Assembly (NCBI RefSeq): GCF_009733865.1
Contig: NZ_WOFB01000007.1
Coordinates: 1 to 64,000, forward strand
Source of the DNA: Oceanobacillus salinisoli
GTDB taxonomy: Bacteria; Bacillota; Bacilli; Bacillales; Amphibacillaceae
Length of the DNA: 64,000 nt
Direction of reading: 5' to 3'
Shown: positions 1 to 8,121 of the stretch, in pieces
Layout: each line of letters opens with the position of its first letter
How positions within the stretch are numbered: position 1 is the first letter of the stretch
The notes under the pieces: generated by a model
What the model was told of the DNA's origin: nothing
Database searches by the model: none
Seen by the model: only the letters and a program-made list of their open reading frames with translations
Position numbers and translations under genes: made by a program

Positions 1-10
1 GGGGGGCGTT

Positions 11-37
11 CACTGTCACTTCCCGATTTTTGTCGAA
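11..37 (+). repeat. REP-like element copy 1 (5' end altered)
   Basis: Matches the family core from CTGTCACTTCCCG onward and ends in TTTTTGTCGAA. The leading GGTGCC is replaced. It is a short-form copy with one TGTCGAA unit, 9 bases past the corA stop. Its GGTGCC side faces whatever gene lies left of the window. Confidence 0.75.
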
Positions 38-46
38 TGGCCCGGG

Positions 47-994
47 TTAAAACCATCCTTTTTTTCGAAACCAGAATATCATGATGATAGATACGAGCAG
101 CATGATTCCTAATATGATAAAGTAGCCATAATGCCACTCCAATTCTGGCATATTTACAAAATTCATCCCATAGATACCAGCAATAAAAGTTAGCGGTGCA
201 AAAATGGAAGTAATGATGGTAAGTATTTGAATCACCTGATTTTGCTGGTAGGAATTCAAAGAAATAAAATTATCGCGGATGTCATTTGTTATGTCCCGAT
301 TGGAATCCACCATTTCTGATAGCTTCAGTAGATGGTCATAGATATCTGCAAAATATTCACGCCGACTGTGAATGCCCTCCAAATGATGGGAATTCAAGAT
401 GCGATAAAGTAAATCCCGAATCGGATTAATAGTATGACGCAATTTCAGGAGTTCATGCCGCAATTCAAATAACCGGTCAAGTAAAAGATTCATGCTTAAA
501 TGATTTGGATTTTCTTCCACATCATTAATCTGATCTTCCAATTCGTAAATAATGGGAAAGAAGTTATCCACCACTTTATCGAAAACTTCGTAGAAAACTC
601 GGAATTCATCCCAATTGTCAATATCTTTACGTTTGATTAGTTCATTCCATACTTGGTTTACCTCAATTAAATCTGTCAAATGAAACGTAACAATAAAATG
701 ATCTCCAAGGAAAAAATCAATTTCATGCTGATTGTAGTGATTCTCCCCAATCGTATGGGTAACAACTAAGGAAAAATCATCATAGTAATCCATCTTTGGA
801 CGCTGCTGTCCCTGAATACAATCTTCTATGGCAAGCGGATGGAAATTCAGGATCTTATCAAGCTTTTTAATTTCTTCTTCGGTCGGTTTGTTAAAATCGA
901 TCCACCACCATTTATAATGTTCAAACTGGAAGTTATCGAGGTTCCGGTCTAATGTTCTTTCGTTTTCAGAATTTACTGCTAAGATCTGAATCAC
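47..994 (-). CDS. corA: CorA-type magnesium transporter
   Basis: This is a divalent cation (Mg2+/Co2+) channel of the CorA/MIT family, a pentamer in the cytoplasmic membrane. The 315-residue length is normal. A long charged, helical cytoplasmic N-terminal domain is followed by two membrane helices at the C-terminus. The first ends in the family signature YGMN (within GIYGMNFVNMPE), which forms the selectivity loop; the second is followed by a short basic tail (WFRKKGWF). The start is GTG, preceded by GAGGAG about 9 bases upstream. It appears monocistronic. A REP-like element lies 104 bases upstream and another just past the stop. No Mg2+ riboswitch was recognised in the leader. Confidence 0.93.
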   Translation of the reverse strand: MIQILAVNSENERTLDRNLDNFQFEHYKWWWIDFNKPTEEEIKKLDKILNFHPLAIEDCIQGQQRPKMDYYDDFSLVVTHTIGENHYNQHEIDFFLGDHFIVTFHLTDLIEVNQVWNELIKRKDIDNWDEFRVFYEVFDKVVDNFFPIIYELEDQINDVEENPNHLSMNLLLDRLFELRHELLKLRHTINPIRDLLYRILNSHHLEGIHSRREYFADIYDHLLKLSEMVDSNRDITNDIRDNFISLNSYQQNQVIQILTIITSIFAPLTFIAGIYGMNFVNMPELEWHYGYFIILGIMLLVSIIMIFWFRKKGWF

Positions 995-1097
995 GATGGA
1001 AAACTCCTCTAAAATATAAAAATTTCATTCGCACGATTTAGGTATATCCCGAAACATCAGTTGCTATTCTTTAGTGTGCTTTTCGAGGTGCCATCGA

Positions 1098-1137
1098 GGT
1101 GCCTGTCACTTCCCGGATTTTGTTGGAATTTGTCGAA
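1098..1137 (+). repeat. REP-like element copy 2 (long form)
   Basis: Perfect 18-base core GGTGCCTGTCACTTCCCG, followed by two 10-base units (the first diverged to TGTTGGAA). A partial GGTGCC duplicate lies just before it at 1087-1092. It sits between corA and the next minus-strand gene. Confidence 0.9.
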
Positions 1138-1270
1138 TTTAAGCAGCAATACTTTCTTTCTGTTTAAGCCATCTAAGGTAAATGCCTAAAGCTTAGCGAA
1201 CTCCATGCTCTCTAATGTACCAAAAAAGCCCTATTACCTTACTTAGGTATAGTGACTTTAATCATTAAAA

Positions 1271-1738
1271 CTAATATTTATTTATGTTTTTAGAGCGATG
1301 TTTTTCTTCTTCGGAAATAACACTACGAAATGAATAGACAAAGACGCCCCCATCTGATATGTGTCTTTCAGCAACGCCAATTTTCACATAATATTCCAGC
1401 TTTCTTTCCGCATCGAGAATGGACAGATTTGTATTGGCTGCCAGTTCAGCCGTGGTTATTTTCCCTTTTGAATTTGCAGCAAGTTTGAGAATCTCATTTT
1501 CCAGTAAGTCTTCTTCACGCTGCTTTCTTTTCTTTATCATCCGTGCACATATAAAAATTCCGAACAACAAAGGTACGAGTCCTAAAATGAGGCCGATTGT
1601 CATATCTGTTATAAGGGACTCTTCCGGCAGCGAATAGTCGGTCATTGTAACGGCAACAGTAAAAATCGCTCCGATAAAAAAACCAAATAAAGCAATGAAA
1701 AGTCCGATGATGAAAACAATTCTTTCTTTCAGCTCCAT
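1271..1738 (-). CDS. Small membrane protein with cytoplasmic winged-helix-like tail
   Basis: I do not recognise a named family. The 155-residue product has two hydrophobic segments, about residues 8-32 and 45-65, followed by a basic cluster (KKRKQREE) and a soluble C-terminal part. The part around KGKITTAELAANTNLSILD looks like a helix-turn-helix or winged-helix fold of the kind that follows short membrane anchors in Bacillaceae proteins. A role as membrane-bound regulator is inference only. The start ATG follows AGAGGTGG-like sequence (1740-1748 on the minus strand). It is divergent from the recombinase-like gene at 1957. Confidence 0.7.
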   Translation of the reverse strand: MELKERIVFIIGLFIALFGFFIGAIFTVAVTMTDYSLPEESLITDMTIGLILGLVPLLFGIFICARMIKKRKQREEDLLENEILKLAANSKGKITTAELAANTNLSILDAERKLEYYVKIGVAERHISDGGVFVYSFRSVISEEEKHRSKNINKY

Positions 1739-1899
1739 TGATCCACCTCTTATATGTTGATAAGGTTACCCTTTTTCATTTGTAGAAAGTATCAACCATA
1801 ATTTACATTTTGATTTAATTTGCAAAGGTTGTCAATGGTGTTTAAAGGTGATTGTAGGAGATGTATGAAAGGGTGAGTTTTTGTTGATACTGGCATAAT

Positions 1900-1926
1900 A
1901 AGCCATCCGTATATGATGGCTTGTTT
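1900..1926. terminator. Intergenic hairpin, weak terminator-like
   Basis: AAGCCATC pairs with GATGGCTT across a 7-base loop, followed by GTTTA. It lies between divergent genes, in the leader of the gene at 1957. It may act in the leader or be a relic of another unit. Confidence 0.4.
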
Positions 1927-1956
1927 ATGTCCGTATGCTAAAGGTGGATAAACAAT

Positions 1957-2349
1957 ATGAAAACAAGTATCTTATATACCATAAGGCCGGTGGAATCAAG
2001 CGAATTCTATGCAGGTCAAGAAGCGGAAATAGAGCGATACAGTAAAATACATCATCTTTTTATTTTAAAAAAATACAGTGATATCGGATACCCTGCAACC
2101 AATATGAAGCGTCCTGCTTTGAATGAGATGATAAAGTTTCTTGTTCATACTGAAGAGAATATTGATACCATTCTTTTTTATGCAATCCAACACTTGGAAA
2201 AAGATATGAAGCGAATCCATTATGTAATGCCTATTGTAAAAAAACATGTAAATGAAGTGACCTTTATAAAAAATCCTTCGAGCAATATACTGGATGAGTT
2301 TAAGAACATCCATAAACCAATCCCCGGCAGAATAAGAAAAACAAGCTAA
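1957..2349 (+). CDS. Degenerate serine-recombinase-like N-terminal domain protein
   Basis: The 130 residues follow the pattern of the resolvase/invertase catalytic domain: an N-terminal beta strand (ILYTIRPVES), then GQEAEIERYSK, a strand ending KYSDIGYPA, the RPALNEMIKFL helix, and IDTILFYAIQHLEKD. In active enzymes the first strand carries RVS with the catalytic serine and the later segment carries an R-x-x-R pair. Here the first reads IRPV and the second IQHLEKD, so both appear lost. There is no DNA-binding recombinase domain or zinc ribbon. It is probably not a recombinase. Whether it is a domesticated protein or a decaying remnant cannot be told from sequence alone. Confidence 0.6.
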   Translation: MKTSILYTIRPVESSEFYAGQEAEIERYSKIHHLFILKKYSDIGYPATNMKRPALNEMIKFLVHTEENIDTILFYAIQHLEKDMKRIHYVMPIVKKHVNEVTFIKNPSSNILDEFKNIHKPIPGRIRKTS

Positions 2350-2356
2350 CTCTATA

Positions 2357-2380
2357 CGACAAATTTCAGGAAGTGACACC
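2357..2380 (-). repeat. REP-like element copy 3 (degenerate)
   Basis: Reads CGACAAATTTCAGGAAGTGACACC on the plus strand up to position 2380, lacking the GGC of the core and with one core substitution. Short form. It lies 8 bases after the stop of the recombinase-like gene. Confidence 0.7.
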
Positions 2381-2476
2381 ACAGTCAAGTTTTAAGAATA
2401 CACGAAATTATCAGCGTTCAAAGTTCAATGGATGTCCTTCAGGAGAGTTCTGAATTTTTAGAGAATCCACATCTGA

Positions 2477-2506
2477 TTCGACAAATTTCGGGAAGTGACA
2501 GGCACC
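2477..2506 (-). repeat. REP-like element copy 4 (short form)
   Basis: Perfect core in reverse orientation with a single TTCGACAAA unit. The GGTGCC end faces the UPF0182 gene, 87 bases away. With copy 5 it brackets that gene. Confidence 0.92.
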
Positions 2507-2592
2507 CCATTGAAATCTCAAATTAAGCGACATTATGCTTTGTTTCTGTTAACATATAGGTATATGAATTTAGTGTTAATAGGAGGTATGAG

Positions 2593-5412
2593 ATGGATTT
2601 TAGGGGAGGAACAAACGGTTCAAACGGCCCGAATGGTCCGAATGAACAACTGATGAGAAAGATAAAGAAACTCGGTAATCGTTCAGGTATTATAATTGGA
2701 ATCGTCTTCATGTTATTTATTATCGGTACGCTTGGACTGAATTGGGTTACAGAATACATATGGATGGATTCACTGGATTTTGGTTCTGTGTTTACCACCA
2801 TATTTATGACGAAAGTAATGCTTGGTGTAATAGGGTTTATCCTATTTGCTGTGGTAACTTATATTACGATGTTTTGGATTAGGCGTTCTTATACAACACA
2901 TTTTGATCCCCACCAGCTGCCACCGGTTTTTCGCCAGGGGAAAGTTATGGGCTGGATCATTTTTGCTGTTTCAGTTTTCATAGGCTTAATAGGAAGTGTT
3001 ACTGTTCAGGGAATTGGATGGGAACCAGCATTGAAGCTAATGAATCATGTCCCATTTGGTGAGACGGATCCATTTTTTAATAGGGATATTTCATTCTATA
3101 TGTATGTCCTGCCATTTCTGCAATTTGTTATTAATCTATTATTAAGTTTTAGTATTTTTATTTTAATCGCTGAAATTGGTGCCTATTCTGTTTTTCATAT
3201 GTATCGTATGAGCAGATCGGCACAGACCCATTTAGGTATAACAGTGGTAATCGTGGGAATTCTCCTGGCGATGACACACCTTTTAGAACCATTTGGAACA
3301 TTGCTGACAAACCGGGTAAATATGTTCCAGGAAAGCGTTGTGCATGGGCTTAGCTACACAGACCGTGTGATTAATATTCCAGTCTCCTATATTCTTGCGG
3401 CAGCTGCCATTATTGGAGCAATCTGGATTATCATTTCCCTTAGAAAAGGAAGTATCCAGAAAGTTATAACACCTATTGCTGTCTACTTCGGATTAATTAT
3501 TTTAGGGCAGGGTGCATCATTTGTTGTTCAAAATTTTGTTGTTTCTCCAAATGAATTTTCCCGGGAAAAGCCTTATTTGGAACATAATCTGAATTTTACA
3601 AGGGCTGCGTATGATTTGGAAAATATGGAAGAAAGGGAACATCCAGGCAATGTTGATTCCCTTGATGAAGATATGATTGAAAGAAATAAACTTACCCTTG
3701 ATAATGTGCGAATTAATGATGCAAGACCACTTCTGGATGTCTATAATCAGCTGCAGACGTTTAGAACGTATTATCAGTTTAATGATATTGATATTGACCG
3801 GTATGAAATAGATGGTGAGTACCAGCAAGTATTTATCGGGGCAAGGGAATTGAATACGGTAGATTTGCCCTCACAAGCCCAAACATGGTTGAACCAAACT
3901 CTTCGCTATACGCATGGATATGGGGTTACAATGAGTCAGGTGAATGAGGTTACATCTCAAGGTCAGCCACAATATATGGTCAGAAATCTTCCGCCACAAG
4001 GGGTACTCGATATTGAGAGACCGCAAATCTACTATGGGGAAGAAAGTTATGACAGTGTAATTGTTGATACAGAGGTAAATGAATTTGACTATCCGGCGGG
4101 GGATGAGAATGTAACAACACGTTACGAGGAAGAGGCTGGCATACCGCTGATAGGGTTAAATCGCCTACTATTTGCAGTGGATGAAGGTTCATTCCGTATT
4201 CTCGTTTCCGGACAAATCAACAGTGATAGTAAATTGCTGCAAACTCGTAATATTGTGGACCGTGTGAAGCGAATCGCTCCATTTTTTGAGTATGATGATG
4301 ATCCGTATATCTTTGTTCGTGATGATGGAAGTTTAGCATGGATGATGGATGCCTATTTAATAGAAGAAGGCTATCCATATGCGGAAAGCTATGAAGGAAG
4401 AAAGAATTATATTAAAAACCCAGTAAAAGTTGTGATCGATGCGTATACTGGTGAGGTTCATTACTATATTACGAATCCAGAAGAACCGCTTGTACAAACG
4501 TATCAAAATATGTTCCCTGATTTGTTTTCAGAAGAAATTCCTGATGATGTGAGGAGTCACTTCCGTTATCCTGAAGACTTGTTTAAGATTGAAGCGGAGA
4601 TATTTGGAACCTATCATATGACTAATCTGGAACTCTTCTATAATCGGGAAGACTATTGGCAGTTCCCGACAGAAAGATATTTTGATGAAGATATCGAGAT
4701 GGATCCATACTACATTACGATGAAATTGCCAGAATATGAGGAAGAAGAGTTTATCCTAATGATGCCTTATACACCAAGAAATAGGCAGAATATGATTGCT
4801 TGGATTGGTGTCCGTAATGATGGAGAAAATTATGGGGAAAAAATTGTTTATCGATTCCCTAAACAGGAAAACGTATATGGGCCGCAGCAGATTGAAAATC
4901 GTATCAATCAGGATAGTGTCATTTCACAGGAACTGAACTTATGGTCACAAGGGGGTTCATCGGTAATTCGTGGGAACTTACTTGCAATTCCGATTGAAGA
5001 TACGATTTTGTATGTGGAACCAATTTACATTGAGTCTTCCAATGAAACATCCCTTCCTGAAGTAAAACAGGTTATTGTTGCCTATGGGGATCATATTGCA
5101 ATGGAGGCCACCTTTGATGAAGCATTGGAGGAAATTTTAAGACGTGTAGAATTAGGGATAGAACCTGAGGAAATTCCTGATCTTGACGAAGAAGGGCTAC
5201 CTGCTGAAGATGGAATAGATGATGGAACAGAAGATGAAGGTGCTGTGGATGAGGGAGAAACGGAAATACCAGGTGCAGACCCTATCTTGGGTGCTGATGA
5301 AATGCTGCAGGAAGTTTCTGACCTATTCGAACAGTATCAAGATGCCTTATCAGCAGGCGACTGGCAAAGAGCCGGCGAACTGATGACAGAAATTGAGCGA
5401 TTACTGGAATAG
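2593..5412 (+). CDS. UPF0182 family large membrane protein
   Basis: This is a 939-residue protein of the UPF0182 (COG1615) family, whose function is unknown. The N-terminal third has about seven membrane-spanning segments, for example residues 33-55, 75-100, 115-140, 175-205 and 215-240. A large extracytoplasmic domain of conserved type follows (for example FVRDDGSLAWMMDAYLI and GEVHYYI). The C-terminal tail, roughly residues 840-905, is very acidic (EEIPDLDEEGLPAEDGIDD and following). The start ATG is preceded by AGGAGG at 2581-2586. The gene stands alone and is bracketed by inverted REP-like elements. The glycine/asparagine-rich N-terminus (GSNGPNGPNEQ) is an unstructured cytoplasmic tail. 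Confidence 0.9.
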   Translation: MDFRGGTNGSNGPNGPNEQLMRKIKKLGNRSGIIIGIVFMLFIIGTLGLNWVTEYIWMDSLDFGSVFTTIFMTKVMLGVIGFILFAVVTYITMFWIRRSYTTHFDPHQLPPVFRQGKVMGWIIFAVSVFIGLIGSVTVQGIGWEPALKLMNHVPFGETDPFFNRDISFYMYVLPFLQFVINLLLSFSIFILIAEIGAYSVFHMYRMSRSAQTHLGITVVIVGILLAMTHLLEPFGTLLTNRVNMFQESVVHGLSYTDRVINIPVSYILAAAAIIGAIWIIISLRKGSIQKVITPIAVYFGLIILGQGASFVVQNFVVSPNEFSREKPYLEHNLNFTRAAYDLENMEEREHPGNVDSLDEDMIERNKLTLDNVRINDARPLLDVYNQLQTFRTYYQFNDIDIDRYEIDGEYQQVFIGARELNTVDLPSQAQTWLNQTLRYTHGYGVTMSQVNEVTSQGQPQYMVRNLPPQGVLDIERPQIYYGEESYDSVIVDTEVNEFDYPAGDENVTTRYEEEAGIPLIGLNRLLFAVDEGSFRILVSGQINSDSKLLQTRNIVDRVKRIAPFFEYDDDPYIFVRDDGSLAWMMDAYLIEEGYPYAESYEGRKNYIKNPVKVVIDAYTGEVHYYITNPEEPLVQTYQNMFPDLFSEEIPDDVRSHFRYPEDLFKIEAEIFGTYHMTNLELFYNREDYWQFPTERYFDEDIEMDPYYITMKLPEYEEEEFILMMPYTPRNRQNMIAWIGVRNDGENYGEKIVYRFPKQENVYGPQQIENRINQDSVISQELNLWSQGGSSVIRGNLLAIPIEDTILYVEPIYIESSNETSLPEVKQVIVAYGDHIAMEATFDEALEEILRRVELGIEPEEIPDLDEEGLPAEDGIDDGTEDEGAVDEGETEIPGADPILGADEMLQEVSDLFEQYQDALSAGDWQRAGELMTEIERLLE

Positions 5413-5437
5413 AAGTGCTTTTAGAGGTGCCTCTAAA

Positions 5438-5467
5438 GGTGCCTGTCACTTCCCGAAATTTGTCGAA
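5438..5467 (+). repeat. REP-like element copy 5 (short form)
   Basis: Perfect core plus AATTTGTCGAA. It starts 26 bases after the UPF0182 stop, with its GGTGCC end facing that gene. An extra GAGGTGCC lies just before it at 5424-5431. Confidence 0.93.
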
Positions 5468-5494
5468 TGCAGGAAGTGTTGGTGCATAGTATAG

Positions 5495-5530
5495 AAAAAG
5501 CGAACGGTGCCTGGCACCGTTCGCTTTTTT
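5495..5530. terminator. Bidirectional intrinsic terminator
   Basis: A perfect 17-base-pair stem (AAAAAGCGAACGGTGCC with its complement) around a central T, flanked by A and T tracts. It can terminate both the UPF0182 gene and the convergent cell wall hydrolase gene. Its apex GGTGCCTGGCACC resembles the first bases of the REP-like core. Confidence 0.9.
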
Positions 5531-6659
5531 AATGTAGTCGTTTTGCTCCAAGGTATCGTGGAGACCAGTATGGGTTGTCCATACTGCTGATGGTTACGCC
5601 AGTGGATGAGCCAGAATGGAGGAACTGGCCATTACCTAAATAAATTCCTGCATGAGATGGACCTGCTTTGTATGTTTCAAAGAATACTAGGTCACCCTTG
5701 GAAGGAGAGGAAACAGATTTACCTGCACTCCAAATCATTTCCACTGTTCTAGGGAGAGAAATTCCATTTTTAGAGTATACATAGTTTAAAAATCCGCTGC
5801 AATCAAACCCTGAAGGACTTGTACCACCCCAAACATATGGAACGCCCAAGTGTTTTTTTCCTTCTGTAATAAGGGAGTCTGCTATATTTACTTTTGGCTG
5901 CTGTTCCACTAGATTACCAGTATTTGAAGTTAGGTTAAGTTTTTGCCCGACATAAATGATGTCATTCGTTAATCCATTTAGTTGTTTTAATGATTGAACA
6001 GTAGTGCCATATTTTTTAGCAATAGCAGTTAATGAGTCTCCAGCTTGCACAACATGGTGTGATACTGTTTGCTGGGATGATTTTGTGGATCCTGATGGAA
6101 TGTTTAATGTTTGTCCAACACTAATAGTATCAGAAGTTAAACGATTCGCATCTTTAATAGCTTGTACGGTTGTTCCATAGCTTTTAGCAATGGCATAAAG
6201 AGAATCCCCTGATTTTACAGTATAAGTACCAGAGTTATTTTCCGAAATGTTTTGTGAGCCGGATAATTTCAATGTTTGTCTAACATAAATCATATCTGAC
6301 GTTAGGTTGTTTAATTGCTTAATAGCATCAACTGTTGTTCCATGGTTTCTAGCAATCAATGATAAGGAGTCACCATTTTTTACGGTATAAGTTGTTGAGG
6401 ATTGTACTGGTTTTGCAACATGTAAAGTTTGTCCAATACCAATACTTGAGGAGGTTAAATTATTCCATTCCATTAAATTTGCAACAGAAATATTGCTCTT
6501 TTGTGAGATACTCCAAAGGGTGTCACCCGAATGAACTGTATAGGTGGTTGAACTTGCTTCAGCAGTAAGAGCATTCCCGGTAAATAGAATGGTAGAGGCT
6601 AATGCAACAGATAAAATATGCTTTTTTATATGAATCGTCTCCTTTAGTCTGAATGTCAT
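5529..6659 (-). CDS. Peptidoglycan endopeptidase, four LysM domains plus NlpC/P60
   Basis: This is a secreted D,L-endopeptidase of the LytE/LytF/CwlS type, cutting peptide stems of the wall. After a signal peptide (KKHILSVALASTILFTGNALTAEA) come four LysM repeats, each beginning YTVxxGDSL or equivalent, at about residues 40-82, 89-131, 145-187 and 201-244. The C-terminal NlpC/P60 domain has the catalytic Cys in GFDCSGF and His in GPSHAGIYLG, with a further His in FLHSG. The start is uncertain. The ATG at 6659 lacks a good ribosome binding site, while AAAGGAG lies 9 bases before an in-frame ATA at 6629 that would yield the typical (M)KKHILSV signal peptide. The stop overlaps the bidirectional terminator. 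Confidence 0.93.
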   Translation of the reverse strand: MTFRLKETIHIKKHILSVALASTILFTGNALTAEASSTTYTVHSGDTLWSISQKSNISVANLMEWNNLTSSSIGIGQTLHVAKPVQSSTTYTVKNGDSLSLIARNHGTTVDAIKQLNNLTSDMIYVRQTLKLSGSQNISENNSGTYTVKSGDSLYAIAKSYGTTVQAIKDANRLTSDTISVGQTLNIPSGSTKSSQQTVSHHVVQAGDSLTAIAKKYGTTVQSLKQLNGLTNDIIYVGQKLNLTSNTGNLVEQQPKVNIADSLITEGKKHLGVPYVWGGTSPSGFDCSGFLNYVYSKNGISLPRTVEMIWSAGKSVSSPSKGDLVFFETYKAGPSHAGIYLGNGQFLHSGSSTGVTISSMDNPYWSPRYLGAKRLH

Positions 6660-6968
6660 TGCTCATTTATTGTATCCGGGTTCTGTAAGAAATGGAATAG
6701 GATAAATACTGGAAAAAATACCGGTTCTTCCCTAGTGAAACAAACGACAAATTATGACAAAAGTCGGGAAGTGACAGGCACCATAAAGGCACCATAAAAA
6801 AAACCGAAATTACTTTTCAGACTCCTTTTGGCACTATGATTTTAAAATTCCCATTACTGTTTATTTAAAAATGAAAAGGAAAAACAGATAATAATTGATT
6901 TTCAGCACTTTGACTTTCGTACAGAAATTGTTTATGTTTTCCTTAATTACGTATGGGGAGTTGAGATT
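6660..6968. other. Intergenic region between wall hydrolase and RAYT genes
   Basis: This 309-base divergent region holds REP-like copy 6 and A/T-rich sequence that must contain promoters for both flanking genes. I could not assign a convincing -35/-10 pair. A GGAG ribosome binding site precedes the transposase start. Confidence 0.5.
6745..6782 (-). repeat. REP-like element copy 6 (long form), upstream of RAYT
   Basis: Perfect core, two units (CGACAAATTA and TGACAAAAGT), and a GGCACC duplicate at 6788-6793. The GGTGCC end faces the transposase gene. With copy 7 it forms an inverted pair around that gene. Confidence 0.92.
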
Positions 6969-7568
6969 ATGTCAAGAAAAAGGCGAACATGGATTGAGGA
7001 TTCTTTTTATCATGTAACTAGCAGGGGGAATCGTCGAGAGGAATTGTTTCGGCAGGAAGAAGATTTTAAGTTTTTTCTGCATGTGATGAAAGAAACAAAT
7101 AGGAAGACACCCTTTGATTTAGCTGCTTATTGCCTCATGACCAACCACTTTCATCTTCAAATACGTTCTCAACAACAGCCACTATCCAAAGTTATGTTTC
7201 ACATTAACAAACGCTATGCCGATTATTACAACAATAAAAATGGACTGAGTGGACATGTCTTTGAAAAGCGATATTATGCAGACCATATTGACTCACCATT
7301 AGGAATGCTGAAGGTAAGTCGCTATATCCATTTAAATCCACTGGAAGCCGGAATTATTCAAGATCCAATAGAATATCGCTGGAGTAGTTATTATGATTAC
7401 ATGCATTCGAATCAAAAGAGATTTTCGTTATTACATCCAGAGTTTGTATTAGAATCATTCTTAGGGGAAGAAAGAGATAAACGAAAAAAATACGAAGAAT
7501 ACATGGAAGCAGACGAAGAAATTAAGCTGGAGGTGCCTGTCACTTCCCGAAATTTGTCGAATGGATGA
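6969..7568 (+). CDS. REP-associated tyrosine transposase (RAYT, Y1/HUH family)
   Basis: This is a 199-residue single-strand DNA nuclease of the IS200-like Y1 superfamily, RAYT branch. The HUH metal site is NHFHLQI (His60, His62). The likely nucleophile is Tyr119 in SRYIHLNPLEAG, the RAYT hallmark segment. The opening RKRRTWIEDSFYHVTSRGNRRE is also typical. RAYTs are thought to process repetitive extragenic palindromes rather than mobilise an insertion sequence; no partner TnpB or IS ends are seen. GGGGAG precedes the ATG. The C-terminal codons from Val189 on (VPVTSRNLSNG) are supplied by REP-like copy 7, and copy 6 lies upstream inverted. It is probably single-copy and domesticated, which is inference. 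Confidence 0.9.
   Translation: MSRKRRTWIEDSFYHVTSRGNRREELFRQEEDFKFFLHVMKETNRKTPFDLAAYCLMTNHFHLQIRSQQQPLSKVMFHINKRYADYYNNKNGLSGHVFEKRYYADHIDSPLGMLKVSRYIHLNPLEAGIIQDPIEYRWSSYYDYMHSNQKRFSLLHPEFVLESFLGEERDKRKKYEEYMEADEEIKLEVPVTSRNLSNG
7532..7561 (+). repeat. REP-like element copy 7 (short form), inside the 3' end of RAYT
   Basis: Perfect core plus AATTTGTCGAA. Its first G is the last base of codon 188 of the transposase, and it encodes the protein's C-terminus; the stop TGA lies just past it. Confidence 0.95.
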
Positions 7569-7574
7569 GATGTG

Positions 7575-7622
7575 AAGCTACTAGTCTAGTGTGGAGGCAC
7601 AGAAATGGCTAGTAGCTTTTAA
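7575..7622 (+). terminator. Intrinsic terminator after RAYT
   Basis: AAGCTACTAG pairs with CTAGTAGCTT across a 24-base loop, followed by TTAATGTTTT. Confidence 0.7.
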
Positions 7623-7735
7623 TGTTTTCTCCAGATAAACATAATCATAAAATGCAATGAATAGAAATAGGTATAATATGTCAATCCTTTTTATTAGATG
7701 CGTGGCTTTTTGAACTAGTTAAAGGGGATATGAAC

Positions 7736-7840
7736 ATGAATGAAGACGGAAATTTTGCAAAAGGATTAACATGGGGGATTCTTTTGTCCATGCCAATTTG
7801 GGTGATGATTATTCAAGGAATAAGATGGATGCTGGATTAA
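7736..7840 (+). CDS. Small hydrophobic protein (34 residues)
   Basis: A short reading frame encodes MNEDGNFAKGLTWGILLSMP and continues as a hydrophobic stretch to IQGIRWMLD. The pattern is one membrane helix of about 20 residues after a polar N-terminus. AAAGGGG at 7721-7727 is spaced 8 bases from the ATG. Short one-helix proteins of this kind are common in Bacillaceae. No function can be given. An in-frame ATG at 7730 sits too close to the ribosome binding site. Confidence 0.6.
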   Translation: MNEDGNFAKGLTWGILLSMPIWVMIIQGIRWMLD

Positions 7841-7916
7841 AATTGAAGGCGATGGCGAGGAGAGAGTGAAAAACTTCTAAATAAAAAATACATAAACTAT
7901 TATTCTCCTAATGAAC

Positions 7917-7954
7917 CGACAATAAACGACAAAAACCGGGAAGTGACAGGCACC
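7917..7954 (-). repeat. REP-like element copy 8 (long form)
   Basis: Perfect core with two units spaced 10 bases (CGACAATAAA and CGACAAAAAC). The GGTGCC end faces larE and its promoter. With copy 9 it brackets larE. Confidence 0.92.
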
Positions 7955-7961
7955 ATTTTGT

Positions 7962-7990
7962 TTGACAACTAAACAAAAAGAAAGTATGTT
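7962..7990 (+). promoter_or_regulatory. Probable SigA promoter of larE
   Basis: TTGACA at 7962-7967 and TATGTT at 7985-7990 are separated by 17 bases in A-rich DNA. This is a near-consensus housekeeping promoter about 130 bases before the larE start, beginning 8 bases after REP-like copy 8. Confidence 0.6.
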
Positions 7991-8121
7991 TATTTTAGAT
8001 AATATATTACTAATTTGATATAGGATAAATCGTAGTAGTGCATGGTATTTTTATATGTGATGTAAGGAAACGAACATCTTAAATTGAAAATCCCCTAGAC
8101 AGGGAAAATGAGGTGAATGGA

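Noticed and set aside
3517-4192. Minus-strand open frames inside the UPF0182 gene and similar antisense frames elsewhere
   Set aside because: They are shadows of long plus-strand genes, with no ribosome binding sites or family features.
6969-7568. IS200/IS605 insertion sequence
   Set aside because: The transposase has RAYT rather than IS200 TnpA features (RYIHLNP, length about 200, no TnpB), and no IS-type subterminal hairpins were seen apart from the REP-like copies.
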